Source: Chloroflexota bacterium (lineage in GTDB: Bacteria; Chloroflexota; UBA6077; CF-72). From it: a DNA stretch of 39,454 bases. Of this stretch, positions 23,832 through 31,176 are shown piece after piece. A program made the translations under genes and the position numbers. Under the pieces are notes generated by a model. That model did not search any database. It was not told the origin of the DNA and saw nothing but the letters and a program-made list of their open reading frames with translations. Positions within the stretch are counted from its first letter, which is position 1, and the number at the start of each line of letters is the position of its first letter. Location: positions 1 to 39,454 of the forward strand of contig JAFAWJ010000023.1 of the NCBI GenBank assembly GCA_019242065.1, given 5' to 3'.

Positions 23832-24700
23832 GTCCGCTGCGGATTTCGCGAGTCGCGTCAGCCGATGGCGAGGTTCACCTGTTGGTGACAGGGGACCAGC
23901 ACCCGAATGGTGCGCAGCTGAACGGTAGCCTGAGTGACCTTTTGCGCCTGTCGGCCGGTGAGTTTCGACAGGTCGTCGAGTCGGCTCAGACTGAGGCGAC
24001 TGGTGAGTCCGGACGGTTCCTGGCGCCGATCGACGGCCAGACGGAGGTCTGGGCCGCCGGTGTCACCTACAAGCGCTCGGAGGAAGCTCGGGTGGAGGAA
24101 AGCGCCACGCCGGATATCTACTCGCGCGTGTACCGCGCCGAGCGGCCGGAGCTGTTCTTCAAGGCCAACGCCCGCCGCGTCGCGGGACCGGACGCGCCGG
24201 TCGTGGTGCGGTCGGATTCGACCTGGGACGTACCGGAGCCTGAGCTGGCGATCGTGGTCAATGCCGAGGGCGAGATCGTCGGCTACACCATCGGCAACGA
24301 CGTCAGCTCGCGCAGTATCGAAGGCGACAATCCCCTGTATTTGCCGCAGGCAAAGGTGTATGCCGGCTGCTGCGCGCTCGGGCCGTGGATCATCCCCGTC
24401 TGGGAGATCGCTGACCCGTACGGACTGGCCATCCGGATGCGCATCGAGCGCGGCGGCCGCGTTCACTGGCAGGGCGAGACCAGCATGCGCGAGTTCGCGC
24501 GGCGCCTGGACAACTTGGTGGGCTACCTCTTTCGAGAAGATTCGTTTCCGGAGGGAGTCATCCTCTCGACGGGCACCGCGCTGGTGCCCGAGAGTCCGTT
24601 CACGCTGGAGTCCGGCGACGTGGTCGAAATCGACGTCGACGGCCTGGGGACACTCCGCAACCCGGTCGTTCGCGGAAAAGCTCAGCTCCCTCCGAAGTAG
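23828..24700 (+). CDS. FAH-family 2-keto-3-deoxy-pentonate dehydratase-like protein
   Basis: 290 residues. Family segments match 2-dehydro-3-deoxy-D-arabinonate dehydratase (KdaD) type proteins: TYKRSEEAR (80-88), RPELFFKAN (106-114), [10 protein letters not shown] (131-140), [20 protein letters not shown] (156-175), and [11 protein letters not shown]. Likely Mg ligands E108, E137, E139 and D158 have the spacing I recall for the Sulfolobus KdaD. The reaction would turn 2-keto-3-deoxy-xylonate or arabinonate into alpha-ketoglutarate semialdehyde. The ATG overlaps the dehydratase stop, so the two steps are coupled. Its 3' end overlaps the convergent PEP-mutase-like gene by 19 bp. Other FAH hydrolases are a weaker alternative. 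Confidence 0.85.
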   Translation: MSPLRISRVASADGEVHLLVTGDQHPNGAQLNGSLSDLLRLSAGEFRQVVESAQTEATGESGRFLAPIDGQTEVWAAGVTYKRSEEARVEESATPDIYSRVYRAERPELFFKANARRVAGPDAPVVVRSDSTWDVPEPELAIVVNAEGEIVGYTIGNDVSSRSIEGDNPLYLPQAKVYAGCCALGPWIIPVWEIADPYGLAIRMRIERGGRVHWQGETSMREFARRLDNLVGYLFREDSFPEGVILSTGTALVPESPFTLESGDVVEIDVDGLGTLRNPVVRGKAQLPPK

Positions 24701-25596
24701 CGGGCCTCCAGCTCTTGCTGTTGTTTGACCGCGCTGCCGCGCCGAGGCAGGCGACGGGTGATGTACGGGTTGTCCGCATGCCGCGCGCGGAACTCGCGCA
24801 CCGCCTCGGGGCCTTGCTGCATATACCCGCTGACCATCTCGTAGACTGCCGTCTGCGCCGCCAGGTGGGTGACACCCGGCGCCCACTGCAGCGTGATGCG
24901 CAGATCAAGTAGATCACGATGATCCAGCGGCGCCGGCAAATGCGATTCCATCACCGAAAATGGTCCGTCGACAACGTCGCGCGCCTGGCGGATCTCGTCG
25001 GTCGAGCGTGGTGCGGTGAACTGGACCCAGTCGGCATGCGCCACCTCGCGGTACAGCCGCATACGCCGCAGTGCCTCGTCGAAGCCACCGTTGATCGCTT
25101 CGCCGACGTAACACTGGGCCATCACGACGAAATCCGGGTCAAGCTCGCGCGCGCAATCCACCGCCGCGCGGTAGCGCGCCAGCACCACCTCGAGCGGCGC
25201 AACGCTGATGCCGGCGTTGGTGGTGCCGCGCTTGGCCTCGATGTCCTGGTCGTCGATGCGGACGCCAGCCAGCCCGGCGCGGATCGAATCTTCGACCAGA
25301 CGCCGAACGGCCATGATGCCACCGTGGCCGGTGTCGCCATCCAGGATGACCGGGAAGTCCACCGCGCGGGCAATCCAGCCGCCGATCGTGACGCACTCGG
25401 GAATGCTCGCCACGCCGACATCCTCCATGCCCGTGTAGGCGCCGACCACTCCCGCGGTTCCGACGAAGCCGACCTCCGCGCCGGCTTCCTGCATCACTTT
25501 CGCCAGGCCAGCGCTCGGCGTGTGCATGACCGTGAGCACCCGGTCCGTCCGCTCGAGGAGCTCGCGCAGACGCCGCGTCGCCGCTTGATAGGGCAC
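24682..25596 (-). CDS. Isocitrate lyase/PEP mutase superfamily protein
   Basis: 304 residues of alpha/beta-barrel. The diagnostic metal loop is LDGDTGHGG (85-93; D86 and D88), followed by VRIDDQD (112-118). The ICL/methylisocitrate-lyase loop KKCGH is replaced by AQCYVGEA (160-167), so a lyase acting on isocitrate is unlikely; oxaloacetate decarboxylase, 2,3-dimethylmalate lyase-like or phosphonate enzymes are open options. The GTG at 25596 lies 5 bp after the amidohydrolase stop; an open frame continues upstream but only as an overlap with that gene. It is the third gene of a binding protein-amidohydrolase-lyase unit. Confidence 0.85.
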   Translation of the reverse strand: MPYQAATRRLRELLERTDRVLTVMHTPSAGLAKVMQEAGAEVGFVGTAGVVGAYTGMEDVGVASIPECVTIGGWIARAVDFPVILDGDTGHGGIMAVRRLVEDSIRAGLAGVRIDDQDIEAKRGTTNAGISVAPLEVVLARYRAAVDCARELDPDFVVMAQCYVGEAINGGFDEALRRMRLYREVAHADWVQFTAPRSTDEIRQARDVVDGPFSVMESHLPAPLDHRDLLDLRITLQWAPGVTHLAAQTAVYEMVSGYMQQGPEAVREFRARHADNPYITRRLPRRGSAVKQQQELEARYFGGS

Positions 25597-25601
25597 CTGA
25601 G

Positions 25602-26798
25602 CTACACCCGCGCCGAGGTCAGCGCCGACTTTACGCCGGCATAGCGGCGGTAAAAACGCAGCGGATTGTCCCAGAACAGTTTTTGCTTCAGGTCGTCGGA
25701 CAGGTTCCAGCCCATCACCGTCTCGACGGATTTGGGGAACCATGATTCGCCGTGCGGATAGTCCGACGCGTACATCAAAATGCCATCGCCCAGCTGCTGG
25801 GCGACCATCTCGGTGAGCTCCGGTCCCTCGCTCATCTCGATGCTCTGGAAATAGCGTCCACTCTGCACGTACTCGCTCGGCATGTGCTGCAAGGCAGGCA
25901 AGGCCGCGGCGATCGACTCGGCGTGCTCGTCCAGGCGCTTGACCCAGAATGGCAGCCAGCTGTGGCCTGCCTCCAGACAGCCGACGCGCAGGTTCGGGTA
26001 ACGATCCATCGCCCCGCTGCCGATCACCGAGGCCATATTGCGCATGCCGCACCACGGATGCGCCGCCGAGCGCTGGAGCCACAGGTTGTCCCAGGTGTCC
26101 AGGCCGCCAGGCGCGTACGGCGGCATGACGGTGAAGGTGTGCAGCACCACCGAGAGGTCGTGCGTCTGAGCCGCGGCCCAGTACGGCTCGAAGTCCGGAT
26201 GGTCGAGTGGCTTGCCGTACGGGGCGTACACGAAGATGCCCCACGGCCAGGATTCATTGGCGCAACGTTCGAGCTCCGTAAGGCCGCCGTCGACGTCGCG
26301 ACCGGACAGAATGATCACGCCGCCCAGTCGCTCCGGGTAGGCGCCACAGTAGTCCGCCATCCAGCGGTTGTAGGCGCGAAACGCGGCGAGCTCCAGCGAG
26401 AGGTCGGGCACGGTGGTAAACGCGCCGAACCAGCCGGAGGGCAGCAGCAGGTTGACGTCGACACCCTCGAAGTCCATGTCGGCGATGCGGCTGTGGACGT
26501 CGTGGTCGACGGTGGGCGACGGGTCGCGTCCCTTGTGGGCTCCGGTGAAGCCGGTCATATACCCGCCGCCGTTGCGGCTCTCCGCGTCCACGCCGGCATC
26601 GGCGCGACCGAGGCGGCGCTCGTACTTGCGCGCACCCATGCGGTAGGTCACCTGGCCCGTGCGCCGCGCAACGGAGCGGTACTCGGCGAACGGAGTAAGC
26701 TGGTCGCGTTCGGCGGAGTCCATGTAGGTCTCGAGGACGTCCATGGAGGGGCCGACGTGGGTGTCGGTGTCAAAGATGCGCAAACCGTTCCTGGCCAT
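25602..26798 (-). CDS. Amidohydrolase 2-family (metal-dependent hydrolase/decarboxylase)
   Basis: 398 residues. DTDTHVGP (10-17) carries the N-terminal DxH metal motif of the ACMSD-like group, VVLHTF supplies a later histidine, CLEAGHSWLPFW and YASDYPHGES (the catalytic aspartate) are characteristic C-terminal blocks. Members hydrolyse or decarboxylate aromatic and heterocyclic acids. ATG 26798 is preceded by GAGGAGAG about 9 nt away, one of the better Shine-Dalgarno sites in the window. It follows the binding-protein gene by 53 bp, and a GTGTATACAC palindrome sits in that gap. Cytoplasmic. Confidence 0.88.
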   Translation of the reverse strand: MARNGLRIFDTDTHVGPSMDVLETYMDSAERDQLTPFAEYRSVARRTGQVTYRMGARKYERRLGRADAGVDAESRNGGGYMTGFTGAHKGRDPSPTVDHDVHSRIADMDFEGVDVNLLLPSGWFGAFTTVPDLSLELAAFRAYNRWMADYCGAYPERLGGVIILSGRDVDGGLTELERCANESWPWGIFVYAPYGKPLDHPDFEPYWAAAQTHDLSVVLHTFTVMPPYAPGGLDTWDNLWLQRSAAHPWCGMRNMASVIGSGAMDRYPNLRVGCLEAGHSWLPFWVKRLDEHAESIAAALPALQHMPSEYVQSGRYFQSIEMSEGPELTEMVAQQLGDGILMYASDYPHGESWFPKSVETVMGWNLSDDLKQKLFWDNPLRFYRRYAGVKSALTSARV

Positions 26799-26824
26799 CG
26801 CTCAGCTCTCCTCAGAAGAACACA

Positions 26825-26834
26825 GTGTATACAC
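26825..26834. promoter_or_regulatory. Perfect palindrome GTGTATACAC
   Basis: A 10-bp perfect palindrome of the GTNNAC type recognised by many GntR/FCD regulators, in the 53-bp gap before the amidohydrolase gene. Similar palindromes lie upstream of the first gene of the unit, and a GntR/FCD gene is adjacent. Confidence 0.4.
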
Positions 26835-26851
26835 ACGCATTGTCGGCGACG

Positions 26852-28462
26852 CTATCCCATCCAGAGCTGGGCGTGATCCAGCTGGTCGTGGGCATTCCAG
26901 TCCACGTTGTGGACCCTGGTGGTCGCCGCGATGATCGGGGGATTGGTCGCCAGTGGCATGGAAAAGCACTGGTCCAGCAGGAAGTCGTTCAACGCAGCGT
27001 ACAACTGCGTACGCTTCGACGCGTCGGGCTCCACCTGGAGCGACGTGATCAGCTGGGTGTAGTCGTCGTCCTGGAAGCCCGCGAAGTTCTTTTCGTAGTT
27101 GTATTGCGCGCTGGTGGTCATGCCCGTGCTCGGCTCGAACTCGCCGTAGCGGAACACCGCGTCGTACGCCATCGTGTATTTGAGGTTGCTCATCGTGTCG
27201 GCCAGGGTGGCGAACTCGATGTTGCGCAGATTGAGCGTCACGCCGATCGAGGCGAGATCGCCCTGCAGAATTTGCGCCAGACCGGCCGAACCGACGGGTG
27301 GCTCGGTACTGAGAAACACGAAGTCGATCGGCGTCGACAGCGGTTCACCCGACGCAGCCAGCAGTGACTTCGCTTTGTCGATGTCGAACGCGTAGTGCTG
27401 GTCTTTGGCTGCATCGTAGGCGGGTGACGCCGGTGTCCAGGGCAGCGACCGCGCTTCGCCGCGTCCGAGCAGCACGGTTTGCACGTAGCGGTCGCGATTG
27501 ATGGCGTAGTGAATCGCCTGGCGGAAGAGCTTGTTGCTGGTGGGCGGCACCGTGGTGTTCAGGTTCATGATGCCAGTGATGCCGCTGCGCTTGTTGACGT
27601 ACACGGCGTACTGGGCATCGGTGGTGTAGCGCGTCACGTCCTGCGCGGGCGGGTCGAACACCAGGTCGAGCGCGCCGGCCTCCAGTTGCACGGTGGCGGC
27701 TGAACCGTCACGCATGATGCTGACGTTGTAGTTGTCGAGGAAGGGGAAGCCGCTGCGCCAGTAGCTGGTGTTGCGGGCAAAGTAGAGATGGTCGCCTGGC
27801 TTGTAGTCGGCGAGTTTGAAGGGACCGGTGCCGATCCATTGCGGCGAGTCCGTTTGCTTGTCGAGCGTGTCCGGGTCGCCGATGTTGAACAGCTCGAAGA
27901 AGTCGAGGATGCTTGGGCGCGAGCGGTCGAGTGTGAGGACCAGCGTGTATTTATCGGAGGTATCGATGTTGGTGAACCACAGGCTCTGCTTGTTGAACTG
28001 GGTGGCGTTGATGGCCGGGTTGCGCACGCGCAGCAGGTTCCACTTGACGTCGTCGCTGGTCAGCTCGCGGCCGGTGTGGAACTGGACGCCGTGGCGCAGG
28101 TTGAATTTGAGCTGGCTCTGATCGGTAGAGAAATCCCAGGACTCGGCGAGCATGGGCTGGGGCTTGCCGGCGGTGTCGTAGGCGACGAGGCGGTCCCAGA
28201 TGGCGAAGATGGTCTGGAGTGGCTGGGGGCCGATGGTGTGGGGGTTGATGGCGCCGACGTCGCCGATCATGCCCGCGCGCAGCGTGCCGCCGCGCTGCGG
28301 CTGCTGTTGCTGTTGCGGTGGCGGTTGCGTTGGCGCGGCGGCAGGCGGCGTGGGAGCCTGGGGCGCACACGCGGCGAGCACCGCGACAGAAAGCCCGGAG
28401 CCCAGCCATCGCAGGGCCGTGCGCCGACTGAGAATGTGATCGCCACCAGGCACCATACCCAT
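26852..28462 (-). CDS. Family-5 (peptide/opine/nickel-type) ABC solute-binding lipoprotein
   Basis: 536 residues. The N-terminus SRRTALRWLGSGLS combines a twin-arginine motif with a lipobox LAAC (C32), then a Pro/Gln-rich spacer. The mature protein is SBP_bac_5: RGGTLRAGMIGD, PQPMLAESWDFS, LRHGVQFHTGRELTSDDVKW. Such proteins feed oligopeptides, nickel, opines or other solutes to DppBCDF-type importers, but no permease or ATPase of that type is in the window, so it is orphaned here. ATG 28462 is chosen for the GGGGGA Shine-Dalgarno just upstream; GTG 28465 and ATG 28456 are alternatives. It heads the unit that continues with amidohydrolase and PEP-mutase-like genes. Confidence 0.88.
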   Translation of the reverse strand: MGMVPGGDHILSRRTALRWLGSGLSVAVLAACAPQAPTPPAAAPTQPPPQQQQQPQRGGTLRAGMIGDVGAINPHTIGPQPLQTIFAIWDRLVAYDTAGKPQPMLAESWDFSTDQSQLKFNLRHGVQFHTGRELTSDDVKWNLLRVRNPAINATQFNKQSLWFTNIDTSDKYTLVLTLDRSRPSILDFFELFNIGDPDTLDKQTDSPQWIGTGPFKLADYKPGDHLYFARNTSYWRSGFPFLDNYNVSIMRDGSAATVQLEAGALDLVFDPPAQDVTRYTTDAQYAVYVNKRSGITGIMNLNTTVPPTSNKLFRQAIHYAINRDRYVQTVLLGRGEARSLPWTPASPAYDAAKDQHYAFDIDKAKSLLAASGEPLSTPIDFVFLSTEPPVGSAGLAQILQGDLASIGVTLNLRNIEFATLADTMSNLKYTMAYDAVFRYGEFEPSTGMTTSAQYNYEKNFAGFQDDDYTQLITSLQVEPDASKRTQLYAALNDFLLDQCFSMPLATNPPIIAATTRVHNVDWNAHDQLDHAQLWMG

Positions 28463-28493
28463 CACTTCCCCCAGCTAAAGGTACGCCGTCCTT

Positions 28494-28499
28494 ATGGTA
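28494..28499 (-). promoter_or_regulatory. Candidate -10 hexamer TACCAT for the family-5 binding-protein gene
   Basis: TACCAT on the minus strand lies 31 nt before the ATG at 28462, leaving room for the Shine-Dalgarno. The palindrome at 28514-28523 would overlap the -35 position of this promoter. Confidence 0.35.
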
Positions 28500-28513
28500 G
28501 ATCACCGCGCACA

Positions 28514-28585
28514 ATGTGTACATAGCCGCTCGCCGCTTGGGTCTTGTCGACATATTTTTGAAGGAAGTTGGCTGGTTGTCGACGT
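28514..28585. promoter_or_regulatory. Three GTNNAC palindromes, candidate GntR/FCD operators
   Basis: ATGTGTACAT (28514-28523), TTGTCGACAT (28544-28553) and TTGTCGACGT (28576-28585) have centres 30 and 32 bp apart, about three helical turns each, placing them on one face of the DNA. They lie in the 216-bp gap between the binding-protein gene and the GntR gene. The rest of this gap (28586-28678) shows nothing I can assign. Confidence 0.45.
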
Positions 28586-28678
28586 CTCAGGAGGTACGGA
28601 TGTCTGTTGACTGTCGGTGTCTCATGACACCAGCGCGTGGTGATAAGCATGCTCGCGCAGTGCGGCCGACGGCGAGGC

Positions 28679-29389
28679 TCAGTCGGCGATGGGCTTGCGC
28701 AGGGTGGCCAGTTGGAACTCGCGGCCGGTGGCCATGTGCTCGCGCGCCAGGCGCTCCGCGGTGTCGGCATCCCGCGCGGCGATCGCGTCGATCATCCGTG
28801 CATGCTCCCTCACCGCCGCCGCGCGACGACCGGGCAGACTCACCGTCGGCGTCCCGACGCGCCGCGTCCAGTCCTGCGCCTGCACGATGAACCGCAGCAA
28901 CATCGAGTTGTGCGCCGCGTTCGCCAGCGCCTGATGAAACTCGTTGGTCAGCGCCGGGACGCTCGCAAAGTCGGCCTGCTTGATGGCTTCGCCCAGCCGC
29001 TGGTTGACCCACCGCAGCTGGCTGATATCCGACGGCATGGCCTCGTTGGCCGCCTCGCGCGCCGCGAGCGCCTCCAGCGCGGTGCGCACCGCGTACACCT
29101 CATGAATCTCGTGCTCGGAAATCTGGCGCACGACCAGTCCCCGACGCGGGACGCGAAAGGCCAGACCTTCCGTCTCGAGTCGCAGCAGCGCCTCGCGCAC
29201 CGGCGTGCGGCTGGTCCCGAACTGGCGGGCGACGTGCCACTCGATCAGCGAGTCGCCTGGCTCGAGCTGGCCGCCGACGATGGCCTCGCGCAGCGTCTGG
29301 TACACCGAGTCCGCGGCATTCGCCAGGCTCGAGCGCGTGGGCGCCAGGGCGGCCAGCCGATCAGAGACCGCGGCCGCAGACGCATCCAT
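28679..29389 (-). CDS. GntR-family regulator, FCD (FadR) subfamily
   Basis: 236 residues. The winged helix occupies about 24-90 (VYQTLREAIVGGQLEPGD, then RQFGTSRTPVREALLRLETEG, the recognition helix) and the all-helical FCD effector domain about 95-220. FCD domains bind small carboxylates or sugar acids, often with a metal. The ATG at 29389 gives the canonical domain start; the frame runs on upstream without conservation. It is transcribed toward the binding-protein unit and is divergent from the nitroreductase across a 32-bp gap holding a palindromic promoter. Its likely targets are itself and the binding protein-amidohydrolase-lyase unit, judged from the palindromes. Confidence 0.9.
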   Translation of the reverse strand: MDASAAAVSDRLAALAPTRSSLANAADSVYQTLREAIVGGQLEPGDSLIEWHVARQFGTSRTPVREALLRLETEGLAFRVPRRGLVVRQISEHEIHEVYAVRTALEALAAREAANEAMPSDISQLRWVNQRLGEAIKQADFASVPALTNEFHQALANAAHNSMLLRFIVQAQDWTRRVGTPTVSLPGRRAAAVREHARMIDAIAARDADTAERLAREHMATGREFQLATLRKPIAD

Positions 29390-29400
29390 TCGTGACGGGA

Positions 29401-29410
29401 ATGCTAGCAT
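29401..29410. promoter_or_regulatory. Symmetric bidirectional -10 element ATGCTAGCAT
   Basis: A perfect 10-bp palindrome reads TAGCAT on the plus strand (29405-29410) and TAGCAT on the minus strand (29406-29401). Each hexamer is exactly 11 nt from an ATG: 29422 for the nitroreductase and 29389 for the GntR regulator. Two overlapping divergent -10 boxes would make a bidirectional promoter with nearly leaderless transcripts both ways. Confidence 0.5.
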
Positions 29411-29421
29411 CCAGTTCCAGC

Positions 29422-30003
29422 ATGGGATCCGTTCAGGACGCGATTCACGCGCGGCGCTCCATCCGCACCTTCGCGGCTCGACCGGTGGATCGCGCGGTCG
29501 TGCAGCGGCTGCTGGATGCGGGCACCCAGGCGCCCAATCACCGTTTGACCCGACCGTGGCGATTCTTTGTCCTCGACCGACCTGGATCCAAGCGCGACGA
29601 GCTGACGCACATTGCCGAGGAGCTGGCGTTTCAAGCAATGCCAGAGCCACGCGACGACCGTGCTCGCGAGCGGGCCCGGTCGCGAGCGTCGGAGGTGGCG
29701 AAGGTCCCGGTGCTGATCCTGGCGTACAGCACGCCGGGTCGGGACGAGCACGAGACGCGTGAGAACTACGCGGCTGTGGCCTGCAGCCTCCAGAACGTGC
29801 AGTTGGCCGCGGTGGAAGAAGGGCTGGCCAGCGGCTGGAGTACCGGCGGCATCGTGCGCGACGCGGCGATCCGGTCGGCGGTCGGCGCCGACGAGGACTG
29901 GGAATTCGTGGGCGCGTTGTACGTGGGCTACCCGGGCGAGACGCCGCCCGCCGCACGCGAGCGCCCCGGCGCCACCCAAGTGACCCGCTGGCTGTCGGAC
30001 TGA
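29422..30003 (+). CDS. Nitroreductase-family protein (YdjA-like)
   Basis: 193 residues, FMN-dependent. SVQDAIHARRSIRTF (3-17) is the phosphate-binding N-terminus, and TQAPNHRLTRPWRFFVL is the short-form YdjA/TdsD-like block; GLASGWSTGG is the C-terminal flavin region. Such enzymes reduce nitro groups, quinones or enones using NAD(P)H. Upstream in-frame GTG 29392 and ATG 29401 exist, but ATG 29422 begins at the family start and fits the TAGCAT element 11 nt before. It ends in a TGATG overlap with the methyltransferase gene, so the two are co-translated. Confidence 0.88.
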   Translation: MGSVQDAIHARRSIRTFAARPVDRAVVQRLLDAGTQAPNHRLTRPWRFFVLDRPGSKRDELTHIAEELAFQAMPEPRDDRARERARSRASEVAKVPVLILAYSTPGRDEHETRENYAAVACSLQNVQLAAVEEGLASGWSTGGIVRDAAIRSAVGADEDWEFVGALYVGYPGETPPAARERPGATQVTRWLSD

Positions 30004-31175
30004 TGGCGGCCAGCCAGGCGAACGGCGTGCCGCCCGTCGCCCGCGCTGAGACCGTCGGCAGCCTGCTGCGGCCGGCGTACCTGCTCGAAGCCCGCGAAGC
30101 ACGCCGTGCGGGAGCGTTGAGCGACGCCGACCTGCGTGCTGTCGAGGATCGTGCGGTCACCGAAGCCATTGACCTGCAGCAGTCCGTCGGACTCGACGTG
30201 ATCAGCGACGGCGAGCACCGACGGTTGTCGTGGATGAGCACCGTCAACATCGTCCAGGACACGACCCGGCCCTCGCCGCTGGGCGGATTTTCGTATCACG
30301 AGTCGACGCGCGCCAGCTTCATGACGTTCTGGCGCGACGACCGCGGTCAGGTGGTGCGGCGGATGAGCGCGCCGCGTGCGTTCATTACCGAACCACTCCA
30401 TGGACAGCGCGACGTGGTGGCCAGCGAATATCCGTTCCTGAAGGCACACGCCACGCGGCGCACCAAGTACGCGTTTCCGGCGCCCAGCTATCACCGCGTG
30501 TTCTGGCATCCGGACTATTCGCGGGAGGCGTACCCCACTGTCGACGAGTTTCTCGTCGCGGTGCGCGACTATCTTCGCGAGCACGTCGTGCAGCCGTTGC
30601 TCGACCTGGGTTGCGACTATATTCAACTCGACGCACCCAACTATGGTCAGTTCTACGTCGACACGGAGGTGCGCGCCGCGCTCGAAGCTGATGGGCACGA
30701 CCTGCGGGCCGAGCTGATTGCCGACGCCGAGATCGACAACTCACTGTTCGAGGGTGTCAAGGGAGTCACGCGCGCGCTGCACGTGTGCCGCGGCAACGGC
30801 CCGGGTGGGATCTGGTCGGCCAGCGGTGGCTACGAGCCGATCGCCCGCGATGCGTTCGAACGCTTTTCCAACCTGGACACGCTGCTGCTGGAGTACGACA
30901 CCGATCGGGCGGGTGATTTCGCGCCACTGCGCCACGTCCGCGGCGATAACAACGTGGTGCTCGGGCTGCTGACGACCAAGCATGGTGAGCTGGAGGACAC
31001 GGCCAGTATCGAGGCGCGCATCAACGGCGCGTCGCAGTACGTGCCACTGCAACGCCTGGCGCTCAGCCCGCAGTGTGGCTTCAATTCCGCCAGCCAGGGC
31101 AACCGGCTGAGCGCCGAGGAACAGATTGCCAAGCTGCGCCGCGTGGTGGACGTGGCGCACGCTGTCTGGGGATAG
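30003..31175 (+). CDS. MetE C-domain-like zinc methyltransferase (cobalamin-independent type)
   Basis: 390 residues, the stand-alone catalytic barrel of the cobalamin-independent methionine synthase family. It opens with ETVGSLLRP, and all four zinc ligands are visible: H260 and C262 in ALHVCRGN, E297 in LLLEYD, and C358 in LSPQCGF. Zinc activates a thiol for alkylation. Short MetE homologues include archaeal methionine synthase and the epoxyalkane:coenzyme M transferase group, so the thiol and the donor are uncertain. It lacks the MetE N-terminal barrel, as is normal for this subgroup. Translationally coupled to the nitroreductase, which hints at a thiol-dependent detoxification or degradation route. 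Confidence 0.87.
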   Translation: MAASQANGVPPVARAETVGSLLRPAYLLEAREARRAGALSDADLRAVEDRAVTEAIDLQQSVGLDVISDGEHRRLSWMSTVNIVQDTTRPSPLGGFSYHESTRASFMTFWRDDRGQVVRRMSAPRAFITEPLHGQRDVVASEYPFLKAHATRRTKYAFPAPSYHRVFWHPDYSREAYPTVDEFLVAVRDYLREHVVQPLLDLGCDYIQLDAPNYGQFYVDTEVRAALEADGHDLRAELIADAEIDNSLFEGVKGVTRALHVCRGNGPGGIWSASGGYEPIARDAFERFSNLDTLLLEYDTDRAGDFAPLRHVRGDNNVVLGLLTTKHGELEDTASIEARINGASQYVPLQRLALSPQCGFNSASQGNRLSAEEQIAKLRRVVDVAHAVWG

Positions 31176-31176
31176 T

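Noticed and set aside
25605..26244. Minus-strand extension of the PEP-mutase-like frame
   Set aside because: It overlaps the amidohydrolase gene on the same strand in another frame and lacks family sequence; the GTG at 25596 gives the normal protein length.
28490..28556. Standard sigma-70 -35/-10 pair built from TCGACA and TATGTA on the minus strand
   Set aside because: The spacing of about 20 bp is too long; the TACCAT hexamer closer to the gene fits the pattern of the window better.
29390..30262. Minus-strand extension of the GntR reading frame to more than 500 residues
   Set aside because: The extra part is Arg/Pro/Ser-rich, antisense to the nitroreductase, and not homologous to anything expected before a GntR helix-turn-helix.
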